Of a DNA stretch of 33,291 bases, positions 16,073 to 24,578 are shown in pieces. The position numbers and the translations under genes are program-made. The number at the start of each line of letters is the position of its first letter. Position 1 is the first letter of the stretch. The notes under the pieces are model-generated. The model had not been told where the DNA came from, searched no databases, and worked only from the letters and a program-made list of their open reading frames with translations. The stretch comes from Bacteroidia bacterium (GTDB taxonomy: Bacteria; Bacteroidota; Bacteroidia; Bacteroidales; Prolixibacteraceae), in assembly GCA_026391655.1 (NCBI GenBank), contig JAPLDR010000125.1:25459-58749 (forward strand), given 5' to 3'.

Positions 16073-17776
16073 ATGAAAAGGATTTCAACAATAAACAGAC
16101 TGATTGGCATCATGATAAGCTTTGTGTTGCTAATAGGAATATGGGAATGCAAACAAGAAGCACTTGTTTATACTACGACAAGTGACACAAATATTACTGC
16201 ATATTTAGACAAATATCCCGAGAGTTTTTCCGAATTCAGAAAAATTTTGGACCTGACCGGCACTGCAAGTTATCTTAATGCTTATGGAGCTTATACGCTT
16301 TTTGCGCCAACCAATGATGCTATTAAAGCGTATCTTGTGGAAAAAGGAAAAACAACTATCGACCAGGTCGATGTTGCTGAACTTAAAGATTTAGTGAGAT
16401 TTCATCTTTTATCGGACACCATTCGGTCAAACACCTTCACTGATGGAAAGCTACCTTCGCTTACCATGTTTGGGCAATATCTGATAACAGGCGCTAAAAA
16501 CGTAGCTGGAATAACCAAGGTTGTTGTAAACAGACAAGCAAATATTCTTCAGGCCGACATTACTTTGGGTAATGGGATTATCCACGTAATTGATCATGTA
16601 TTAATACCTGCAAAATTTAGTGTAGCTCAGCTTATTGAAAACAATGCGAAATATTCTATTTTTAATCTGGCATTAAAAGCTACCGGATTGTATGATACCC
16701 TGAATATATTACCAGCCAATAATCCAATTACAAATAGAAAATTTCTTACTGTTTTGGCTGAATCTGACTCTGTATTAAAGGCTGCCGGGTTCAAAGACTA
16801 TGCAGCTTTAAAGGCAAAATATTGCACAACTGGTGATCCTAAAAGCATAACTGATAGTTTACACCTTTTTATGGCTTATCACATTCTTTATGACGCAAAA
16901 TATCTTGCTGATATTGCTTCGTCGCAGTCTCAGACTACTCTTGCTCCGCTTGAAATAGTTACTTCAAACCTGGTGGGAACAACCATATTAATTAATGATG
17001 TTACTTTTCTTGGAATTCATGAACCTGGAGCCCCGCTTGACAGAGCTGCAAGTGATAATTCTGCCACTAATGGTGTATTTAATAGTGTATCACAACATTA
17101 CATTTTGAAAATACGGAAACCGGTACGCGTAGATTGGGATGTTGCCGATCAACCTGAAATTCGGAAATTGACTTCTATTTTCCGTAAATCGACTACTACA
17201 GTATCCTGGACAAAAACAGCTGGCAATCCATTTGTGGATATTGACTGGCAAGATGGTGCAATGGCTTTCGGTCCGGTATATTCATGGAGTCTTACCAGTA
17301 CAATTACCAGATATATGTTATACAGTGATATGTTAATGCTTCAATCCGGTGGCCCTAACCGAGTCCTTTGGTGGGAATTCAGAACTCCTTTAATTGTCCG
17401 GGGAAAATACAAGGTTTGGGTTGGTTACAGGAATCAAAAACAATCGGGAAGTTCAACAAATGTTAATCAGATTTTGGTTGACGGAGTAGCTTTACCTAAG
17501 TTGCTCGAGTTTACTGTTGCCAGACCAGTAGGAACCGATGCTGAACTTGAAGCTCAGGGATGGAAACAATATTCTGAAAATGCAGACGCCGTAGTTGGTG
17601 CCCGGTTATTAGGTGTCATCGATATTAAAACTACTGATCGTCATATTTTGAGAATTCAAAATATCTCAGGAACTCAGAATAACAACAATTTAGATCTCAT
17701 TCAATTTATTCCGATTAACGATGATCAGGTGTATCCGCGTTTTAAACCAGATGGAACCCTGATACCAAGGCCATAA
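16073..17776 (+). CDS. FAS1 lipoprotein with C-terminal carbohydrate-binding-like beta-sandwich
   Basis: A 567-residue protein. The signal peptide ends near IWE-Cys26, an unusual but possible lipobox. FAS1 domain 1 (about 40-180) has YTLFAPTNDAI, VRFHLL and GIIHVIDHVL. FAS1 domain 2 (about 180-350) is more divergent, with FMAYHILYD and a GVFNSVSQHYIL end. The C-terminal 190 residues form a predicted all-beta module containing GKYKVWVGYRN, QILVDGVALPK, HILRIQNISG and the closing LDLIQFIPI, which recalls CBM6/CBM35-type sandwiches that end in a conserved Asp-x-Ile/Phe strand. The next protein has a related tail. It lies 25 bp after SusD-1. Surface glycan binding is inferred from domains and context. 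Confidence 0.85.
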   Translation: MKRISTINRLIGIMISFVLLIGIWECKQEALVYTTTSDTNITAYLDKYPESFSEFRKILDLTGTASYLNAYGAYTLFAPTNDAIKAYLVEKGKTTIDQVDVAELKDLVRFHLLSDTIRSNTFTDGKLPSLTMFGQYLITGAKNVAGITKVVVNRQANILQADITLGNGIIHVIDHVLIPAKFSVAQLIENNAKYSIFNLALKATGLYDTLNILPANNPITNRKFLTVLAESDSVLKAAGFKDYAALKAKYCTTGDPKSITDSLHLFMAYHILYDAKYLADIASSQSQTTLAPLEIVTSNLVGTTILINDVTFLGIHEPGAPLDRAASDNSATNGVFNSVSQHYILKIRKPVRVDWDVADQPEIRKLTSIFRKSTTTVSWTKTAGNPFVDIDWQDGAMAFGPVYSWSLTSTITRYMLYSDMLMLQSGGPNRVLWWEFRTPLIVRGKYKVWVGYRNQKQSGSSTNVNQILVDGVALPKLLEFTVARPVGTDAELEAQGWKQYSENADAVVGARLLGVIDIKTTDRHILRIQNISGTQNNNNLDLIQFIPINDDQVYPRFKPDGTLIPRP

Positions 17777-17790
17777 ATATAAGCAGTTGC

Positions 17791-17818
17791 TCTCCTGCAA
17801 TAGAAATATTGCAGGAGA
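17791..17818 (+). promoter_or_regulatory. Perfect 12-bp hairpin with GAAA tetraloop between two FAS1 genes
   Basis: The arms 17791-17802 and 17807-17818 are perfectly complementary around GAAA, a stable GNRA tetraloop. No T-run follows on either strand, so it is not a normal intrinsic terminator. Its place inside the operon, between two FAS1 genes 78 bp apart, fits an mRNA-stabilising or processing element that sets different expression levels on its two sides. Confidence 0.6.
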
Positions 17819-17854
17819 AAATTAACAAAGTATTAATAATTTAGAAGTAGAAAA

Positions 17855-19336
17855 ATGATCGCAATTAAAAATCAGTATTTCATCTTCCTCTCTTTATTCA
17901 TAGGTTTATTTTTATCGGGTTGTACGGATAAATGGGAAGATCATAACAAAATTCAGGATTCGATTCTTGCAGAAAATCTGCTTGCGCAAATAAAGACAAA
18001 CCCGGACCTGAGCAAATTTGCCGATTATCTGAATAAAACCGGATATGATAAGGTTGTCGCTTCCTCTAAAACATTTACAATCTGGGCTCCGACAAACCTG
18101 GCACTGCAAAATCTGGATCCTGCTATCGTGAATGATACAGCTAAATTGAAACCGTTTGTTGCGAACCATATATCAAATCAGTCGTACCTTACAAGTATGC
18201 CAAACCCGTTGCTTACTATCAGAACCTTAAACGGCAAAAATATCTTGTTTACCAAAACAAAATTTGAAGAAGCTAATATTGTAACCGCTAACCGGTATGT
18301 GGGGAATGGTGTTTTACACACGATTGATTTGGGGATTCTTCCTAAATTGAATGCCTGGGAATATTTAAACAACACCGCCACTTCATTACAAAAAACATTT
18401 TTGCTATCTCAAAGTTACATCTTCAGAGATTCAACAAGAGCTGTAGTAATCGGAATAGATCCAAAGACTGGTATTCCAATTTTGAAGGAAGGTACAGGTT
18501 ATTTCCCCAAAAACTATTTTCTTCAACGCGTAGCAGATGTAAGCAATGAAGATGCGAAGTATATTTATGTAATTTTGACAGACGCTGCTTTCACTGCCGA
18601 AAAGGCCAAGCTTTCCAAATATTTTACTGTAAATGACCCAATTAAAACGCCTGCCCGCAATACTTTCATTTCGGATAGTATTACCAACTGGAATATCGTA
18701 AAGGACCTGGCTTTTAAAGGTGATTATACTTTAGCTACTTTACCCGACACATTAACTTCAAACGATAGCATAAGGATTCATTTGGATAAGACTGCTATCG
18801 TACAATCTATAAAGGTAAGCAATGGTGTTGTTTTTATAATGAACCGCATTGATTATAAGATGTCGCGTAAAATTAAACCTGTGATTATTGAGGGTGAATA
18901 CTATGTTAGCAACTACGGGAATAATGGTACCCGGACTACAATTACACGCAGGAATCCTAATACGAATGTGGACTTCAGGGAAATTTATTATTATAACACC
19001 GGAGTTTCTTCATATTGGATTAAATACCAACCAACTGTGTACACTGCATCCTATAAAGTATATTGGGTGGCAGTACGGGATTTTAATACTACAGCTGTAG
19101 CACCGGCAGTCCCCGTTATGTTCTCTCAGCGGCTTGCATTTGGTACTACTGCTTTATTACCAGCTTTCCCTTATAAGCAAGTTGACATTTTGAATTACAA
19201 TGAGGTTTATTTGGGAGATTACACAGTTACCAGCTATGGAAAAATGGATACATTTTTGGTTGGAGCTGCAAATACAACAAATGGACAAAATTCACTAGTT
19301 CTCGATTATATTAAAATGGTACCCGTAATAAATTAA
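17855..19336 (+). CDS. FAS1 lipoprotein with C-terminal beta-sandwich, second copy type
   Basis: A 493-residue lipoprotein with a clear lipobox (LSG-Cys23, then TDKWEDH). FAS1 domain 1 (about 40-170) shows TFTIWAPTNLAL, FVANHISN and GNGVLHTIDLGI. A second, divergent FAS1-like unit (about 175-345) has IYVILTDAAF and ends NGVVFIMNRIDY. The last 145 residues are all-beta and close with LVLDYIKMVPV, matching in pattern the LDLIQFIPI end of the preceding FAS1 protein. No catalytic residues are evident. It is 4 bp upstream of SusC-2, so it is tightly coupled to the second transporter pair and is probably its dedicated surface glycan-binding partner. Confidence 0.85.
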   Translation: MIAIKNQYFIFLSLFIGLFLSGCTDKWEDHNKIQDSILAENLLAQIKTNPDLSKFADYLNKTGYDKVVASSKTFTIWAPTNLALQNLDPAIVNDTAKLKPFVANHISNQSYLTSMPNPLLTIRTLNGKNILFTKTKFEEANIVTANRYVGNGVLHTIDLGILPKLNAWEYLNNTATSLQKTFLLSQSYIFRDSTRAVVIGIDPKTGIPILKEGTGYFPKNYFLQRVADVSNEDAKYIYVILTDAAFTAEKAKLSKYFTVNDPIKTPARNTFISDSITNWNIVKDLAFKGDYTLATLPDTLTSNDSIRIHLDKTAIVQSIKVSNGVVFIMNRIDYKMSRKIKPVIIEGEYYVSNYGNNGTRTTITRRNPNTNVDFREIYYYNTGVSSYWIKYQPTVYTASYKVYWVAVRDFNTTAVAPAVPVMFSQRLAFGTTALLPAFPYKQVDILNYNEVYLGDYTVTSYGKMDTFLVGAANTTNGQNSLVLDYIKMVPVIN

Positions 19337-19340
19337 TAAA

Positions 19341-22300
19341 ATGCTTCCAACTAAACTCAATTTTATGTATATATTTATAAAAGCGGCCAAGAGAGTATTA
19401 TTATTGAGCTTGATTATTGCGCTAACAACCATTTATTCAATTGCTCAAAATAACTCAGCTGAAAGTACATCAACTGTTGTAACCAAACAAAAAAATGGTG
19501 AATTTAAGGTAACTGGAACAGTGAAAGAGGCTTCTACAGGAAAAGCTTTACCTGGTATAAATATCAGCGTCCCCGGATATTCTGCTGCCTTAACTGATGA
19601 CAAAGGATTTTTCAGTATAACTGTAACGGATAAAAGCGCGTCTTTGATGGTTTCCGGTCCCGGTTTTCAGAGAAGAGAAGTTCCACTAAAGGGAAGATCA
19701 TCAATTGACGTTAGTTTATTCGAAGATTCATACAACTCAGTATACGATGAGGCGCATATGCCTTATGGGAATGTACCGTTAAATCAAATTGCCCACTCAG
19801 TCACTTCGTTTAATACAACTGGTAATTGGGAACGTGCTACGGAAACTCCGGATTCCTGGTTACAGGGTAGGGTGGTTGGTCTGAATGCCGTCAGACGCTC
19901 GGGTACACCTTCAATTGGCGCTGATTTATTCCTTCGCGGATTTAATTCATTATATGCCACTAACCAGCCATTATACGTTGTCGATGGTGTTATTTATGAT
20001 GTAAATTCCTATGGTAACTCTCTTATTACCGGCCACGCAACTAATCCTATGGCAGATATAGATATTAAGGATATTGATAATGTTACTGTGATTAAAGATG
20101 GTGCCTCAATGTATGGCACAAGGGGTGGAAATGGGGTCATATTAATTACGACCAGTGTTGCCAAAGAGGTGGCTACAAAAATTGACTTTGCAGTTTATGG
20201 CGGATTTAATTCAACTCCAAAACTGATTCCGGTAATGAAGGCAGGTGATTACCGTACTTATTTATCAGATCTATTAAAAACCACCGGTCTGAATGACGAT
20301 CTGATTCAGTCGTTGCCCTTTATGAATGATAATACTTCAAATCCTGATTATTACCGGTATCACAACGAGACCAACTGGCAGAATGAGGTGATGAAGAATA
20401 GCTTTAACCAGAATTATCATTTAAGAGTTACCGGAGGTGATGATATTGCAAAATATGCATTGTCACTTGGATATACTACTAATAAGGGGATTATAACCAA
20501 TACTGGCTTAACCCGTTATTTTATGCGGTTCAATGCTAATTTGAAATTATCTTCAAGATTAACAGCCAATGCTAATCTCGCCTTTACCAGTAGTCAGCAG
20601 GATCTCAAAGACCAGGGAATTAATATTAAAACTAATCCGTTATACCTGGGATTAGTTAAAGCACCGTTTCTTCCAATCTATCAAATGGGAGACGATGGTG
20701 CACAATCTCCTAATTTAGCTGATACCGATATCTTTGGGATCAGTAACCCTTCAGCTGCAATTCAAAAAATACAGGATCTTAACAAGAATTATCGTTTCTC
20801 CGGATCATTCAGCCTACGATATGAATTATCCAGAAATTTTAATATCAATACGATAATAGGTTTAACATTTGACAAAGTTCGCGAAAATATCTTTGTGCCT
20901 AATAATGGTATTGCGCATGATACTGTAAGTCTTGCCATTGCATCCAATAGATCAGGTAGTAACGTTCAGCGTTTATTCTCATTATACAATGATACACGAA
21001 TCTCATATAACCAGACATTCGATAATATTCATAATATTTCTGCCAATATCGGAGCAAGATATAACAGCAGTAGTAGCCAGTCCGATTACGGATTGGGATA
21101 CAATTCAGCTACTGATAATTTTGTGAGTGTTGGAAATGGTTCAATCTCATTACGAAAAGTTGGTGGAGAAATCGGAGATTGGAACTGGTTAAATACGTAT
21201 TTTAATACTGATTATAAATTATTGAGCCGGTATTTCTTGTCCTTCAATGTCGCTTTTGATGGATCGTCCAGATTTGGAAAAAAAATTCATGATGGAATGG
21301 CACTTACTTGTGAAGACAATAAATTTGCAATTCTTCCTTCAATTGCTGCCGGTTGGTTGGTTTCTTCTGAAAAATTCATGTCGAAGTTTAATTTTGTTGA
21401 TATGTTGAAATTAAGGACCAGCTATGGATTAACAGGAAATGATGATATCGGAAATTATACCTCCAGGCAATATTACGTTTCACAAAACTTGTTGGGAATG
21501 GAAGGGCTTGTCAGGGGAAACATTGGTAATCCACAACTAAAATGGGAAAATGTAGCAAAGTTTGATTTGGGCATGGATGCTTCGCTTTATAATGAGCGTC
21601 TAAGCTTTAGTTTTGATGTTTTCAAAAACAAAACTACTGATATGATTACTTTTGAGCCCATCAATACTGCCAGCGGTTTTCCATATGCCATTACAAATAA
21701 TAGTGGTATGAAAACCAGCGGCGTAGAACTGGCTGTAAACGGAAGAATATTAAATCGTACAATCAAATGGGATATTGGTTTGAATCTGAGTACATCAAAG
21801 AACCAAATTACCAAAATTCCCAATGATAAACTGATCACCACTACATTTGGCGGAGCTTCAATTTTAACTGAAGTTGGTAAAGCTGCAAATTTATTTTACG
21901 GATATAAAACAAGCGGAGTGTATGCTACACAAACTGAAATCTCCGGGCAGTTCAATAGAACTGCAAGCGGTAACTTAGTTCCTTTTCAGGCTGGTGATGT
22001 CAGGTTCGTAGATAAAAATGGCGATAAAATTATTGATGAAAAGGATATGCAGGTAATTGGAAACCCAAATCCTGATTTTGTTGGTTCATTTAGTAATGTT
22101 ATTTCATGGAAAAGGTGGTCATTTGATGCGCTGATTACTTTCAGCAAAGGCAATGATATTTATAATTATACCCGTGCTAAATTGGAGTCGATGTCGGGAG
22201 GCGAAAATCAGATGCCACGGGTTATAAACAGGTGGAGAGCTGAAGGGCAAGTTACCAATGTTCCAAGAGCTGCCTGGGGAGATCCTTCCGGTAATTCAAG

Positions 22301-22562
22301 ATTTTCGGATCGTTGGATTGAGGATGGCTCGTATATTCGCCTAAGGACTTTATCTTTAACCTTCGATTTCCCTGTCAAAGAAGGATATTTAATCAAATAT
22401 GCCAAGATTTACGCTACAGGGAATAATCTGCTTACGCTCACTAAATATTTGGGTTATGATCCTGAATTCAGTGCGACAGGCAGTGTGTTTTCACAAGGAG
22501 TTGATATTGGTTTTGAACCACAGTTCAGATCAATACAATTGGGTGTAAGAATTGGTTTATAA
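19341..22562 (+). CDS. SusC/RagA-family TonB-dependent transporter SusC-2
   Basis: An intact 1073-residue SusC-family protein. The signal peptide fits best from the second Met (MYIFIKAAKRVLLL to SIAQ), so the true start may be 19365 instead of 19341. It has a carboxypeptidase-like domain (FKVTGTVKEASTGKALPGINI, residues about 54-74 onward). The plug contains WLQGRVVGLNAVRRSGT, LFLRGFNSLYATNQPLYVVDGV and VTVIKDGASMYGTRGGNGVILI, and the barrel ends RSIQLGVRIGL. The linker before the plug is longer and different from SusC-1, so the two transporters are diverged, not recent duplicates. It pairs with SusD-2, 36 bp downstream. Its likely role is import of a second oligosaccharide class from the same polysaccharide. 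Confidence 0.94.
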   Translation: MLPTKLNFMYIFIKAAKRVLLLSLIIALTTIYSIAQNNSAESTSTVVTKQKNGEFKVTGTVKEASTGKALPGINISVPGYSAALTDDKGFFSITVTDKSASLMVSGPGFQRREVPLKGRSSIDVSLFEDSYNSVYDEAHMPYGNVPLNQIAHSVTSFNTTGNWERATETPDSWLQGRVVGLNAVRRSGTPSIGADLFLRGFNSLYATNQPLYVVDGVIYDVNSYGNSLITGHATNPMADIDIKDIDNVTVIKDGASMYGTRGGNGVILITTSVAKEVATKIDFAVYGGFNSTPKLIPVMKAGDYRTYLSDLLKTTGLNDDLIQSLPFMNDNTSNPDYYRYHNETNWQNEVMKNSFNQNYHLRVTGGDDIAKYALSLGYTTNKGIITNTGLTRYFMRFNANLKLSSRLTANANLAFTSSQQDLKDQGINIKTNPLYLGLVKAPFLPIYQMGDDGAQSPNLADTDIFGISNPSAAIQKIQDLNKNYRFSGSFSLRYELSRNFNINTIIGLTFDKVRENIFVPNNGIAHDTVSLAIASNRSGSNVQRLFSLYNDTRISYNQTFDNIHNISANIGARYNSSSSQSDYGLGYNSATDNFVSVGNGSISLRKVGGEIGDWNWLNTYFNTDYKLLSRYFLSFNVAFDGSSRFGKKIHDGMALTCEDNKFAILPSIAAGWLVSSEKFMSKFNFVDMLKLRTSYGLTGNDDIGNYTSRQYYVSQNLLGMEGLVRGNIGNPQLKWENVAKFDLGMDASLYNERLSFSFDVFKNKTTDMITFEPINTASGFPYAITNNSGMKTSGVELAVNGRILNRTIKWDIGLNLSTSKNQITKIPNDKLITTTFGGASILTEVGKAANLFYGYKTSGVYATQTEISGQFNRTASGNLVPFQAGDVRFVDKNGDKIIDEKDMQVIGNPNPDFVGSFSNVISWKRWSFDALITFSKGNDIYNYTRAKLESMSGGENQMPRVINRWRAEGQVTNVPRAAWGDPSGNSRFSDRWIEDGSYIRLRTLSLTFDFPVKEGYLIKYAKIYATGNNLLTLTKYLGYDPEFSATGSVFSQGVDIGFEPQFRSIQLGVRIGL

Positions 22563-22598
22563 TTCCGGACAGCATTTAAATAATATAATGAAGCTATT

Positions 22599-24380
22599 AT
22601 GAAAAAGAAATTATCAAAGATATTTATAACTGTTTTCTCGGTAATGATATGCCTGAGTATCCTTTCCTGTAGTAAAATGTTTGATATAGAGCCTAAATCA
22701 GCTGTGTCATCTGAACAAATGTATCGAAATGTTTATGATGCAGATGCTGCTGTAATAGGCATATATGGGAAGTTTCTGAATGTTGTAGACCGATATGTTA
22801 TACTGAATGAATTAAGATCTGATCTGGCAGATGTAACACCAAATTCCAATCAATATTTAAAACAATTGAGTACGCATACAGTTACGGTGGACAACCCTTA
22901 CGCTGATCCAAGGCCGTTTTATGAAGTCATTTTGAACTGTAATGATGCTTTGAAGAATTTTGATATTATGCGAAGCGAATTAAAGATGACGGAAGATGAA
23001 TATAAGCAACGGTATTCAGATATTGGTGCATTGCGTACATGGTTGTATTTTCAGTTAGGTATTCAATATGGGAATATTCCTTATGTTACAGAACCGATTG
23101 AAAATCTCAGGGATCTTCAAAATGAAGCAAAATTTCCCCGGATTGGTTTTGACCAGTTATTGAATAATCTGATACAGTTTACTGAGTCATTGCCATTTAA
23201 ATATCCATATCCTACAGGGAGTTCACTTTTAAGTACATATGATACTTATTATACTGAAAAAATATTCATCAATAAGAATTGTCTTCTTGGCGATTTATAT
23301 TTATGGAAAGGGAGTTGGACACAAGCTGCCACAGCCTATCGGGAAGTTGTTAGAGTTGGTGGAATCCCATACAATGTAGTAAGCCCGGGGGAACAATATT
23401 ATGAATATTACATGTTAGCTTATACTGCTAATACTAATGGGGGAAATTGGGCAAATATTTTTCGCAATCCATTTGGTGAACGTTACTCAAATTACGAAAT
23501 CATGTGGAACCTGCCTTTTGACAAAAACTTTAATCCGAAAAATCCATTTATTGATTTGTTCTCCACTTCAGGTAGTTACCTGATAAAACCCTCTGATTTG
23601 GCCATCAATAATTGGAATGCTCAGCTACGAAATGACAATGGTACTTTACCGGGTACTCCTACCGATATAAGAGGTAACGGAATCTCTTATAGAATGGTGG
23701 GAGGTCTTCCAGAAATAAATAAATACACCTATAATTATAGTCCATTGCTTCCTTTTGAAACAAACGGAAAGGTAATTCTTTATCGTGGTGCTAATTTATT
23801 CCTGCGGTTTGCAGAAGCTGCAAATCATGACGGGCGCGACAGAATTGCCTATTGTTTTCTTAATGATGGGATTAGCCGAAATTATGATCCTGTTCCGGGC
23901 GGAGGTAATTCAAGAGATGTTACAAATATACAACAAACCAGGTTTGGAGATTATCTCACGGGGCCATATGAAACTGCACCCTATTATTTTGATGCACGTG
24001 TAGGAGACTATCCTCAGTTCAGGAATGGTTGGTATCGTGCTGTCGGTTTAAGATCAAGAACATCAAATATGAATTTAGCTGTTGATTCAACCAGATCATT
24101 CAATATGGCTGTTAGACCACGCGTTGTGACCAACAGAGTAAACCTGATAAACGATTTGGATGACCTTCTTATTGCCGAATCGGGATTGGAAACTGCTTTT
24201 GAAGGAAACAGATGGGGAGACTTGCTAAGAATTGCCTTAAGAAGAAAGGCTACTGATCCAAACTATCTGGCCAATAAAATCGGCGCTAAGTTTGATGCCG
24301 CTCATAGCGCTGATGCAGCTGCTGTCAGGGCTAAATTAACAGATCCTGCCAATTGGTATTTACCTTTCAGGTGGAAATAA
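22599..24380 (+). CDS. SusD/RagB-family lipoprotein SusD-2
   Basis: A 593-residue SusD-family protein with lipobox ILS-Cys24 and the opening SKMFDIEPKSAVSSEQMY. Recognisable blocks are YGKFLNVVDRYVILNELRSD, the helical ALRTWLYFQLGIQYGNIPYV and the C-terminal ESGLETAFEGNRWGDLLRIALRR. It is about 90 residues longer than SusD-1, with the extra length in the glycan-facing middle region (about 260-480), consistent with recognition of a different or larger ligand. It is the last gene before an intrinsic terminator, so it ends the FAS1-SusCD transcription unit. Confidence 0.94.
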   Translation: MKKKLSKIFITVFSVMICLSILSCSKMFDIEPKSAVSSEQMYRNVYDADAAVIGIYGKFLNVVDRYVILNELRSDLADVTPNSNQYLKQLSTHTVTVDNPYADPRPFYEVILNCNDALKNFDIMRSELKMTEDEYKQRYSDIGALRTWLYFQLGIQYGNIPYVTEPIENLRDLQNEAKFPRIGFDQLLNNLIQFTESLPFKYPYPTGSSLLSTYDTYYTEKIFINKNCLLGDLYLWKGSWTQAATAYREVVRVGGIPYNVVSPGEQYYEYYMLAYTANTNGGNWANIFRNPFGERYSNYEIMWNLPFDKNFNPKNPFIDLFSTSGSYLIKPSDLAINNWNAQLRNDNGTLPGTPTDIRGNGISYRMVGGLPEINKYTYNYSPLLPFETNGKVILYRGANLFLRFAEAANHDGRDRIAYCFLNDGISRNYDPVPGGGNSRDVTNIQQTRFGDYLTGPYETAPYYFDARVGDYPQFRNGWYRAVGLRSRTSNMNLAVDSTRSFNMAVRPRVVTNRVNLINDLDDLLIAESGLETAFEGNRWGDLLRIALRRKATDPNYLANKIGAKFDAAHSADAAAVRAKLTDPANWYLPFRWK

Positions 24381-24449
24381 GTTGAGTATGTAATCTTCAT
24401 TTTCTAAATAGGAAATAAGATTGAAATAAATTGAATTAGAAGATAAAAC

Positions 24450-24484
24450 CAGGCAATATCAGTTACGATATTGCCTGATTTGTT
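24450..24484 (+). terminator. Intrinsic terminator after SusD-2
   Basis: An 11-bp perfect stem (CAGGCAATATC 24450-24460 with GATATTGCCTG 24467-24477) around a 6-nt loop is followed by ATTTGTTT. It lies 70 bp after the SusD-2 stop and separates the binding/transport genes from the enzyme genes. Confidence 0.8.
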
Positions 24485-24578
24485 TAAACCTTATCTCAAT
24501 TTTATACACCTTTAAGATAGAAGGTTCAGGATTGAAAAAGTAGTGATTCTTAGAAAAATTGATATAAAAAATTGAATT

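Noticed and set aside
24485-24578. Promoter for the enzyme operon
   Set aside because: A promoter is expected after the terminator, but no convincing TTTG / TAnnTTTG pair at proper spacing was found.
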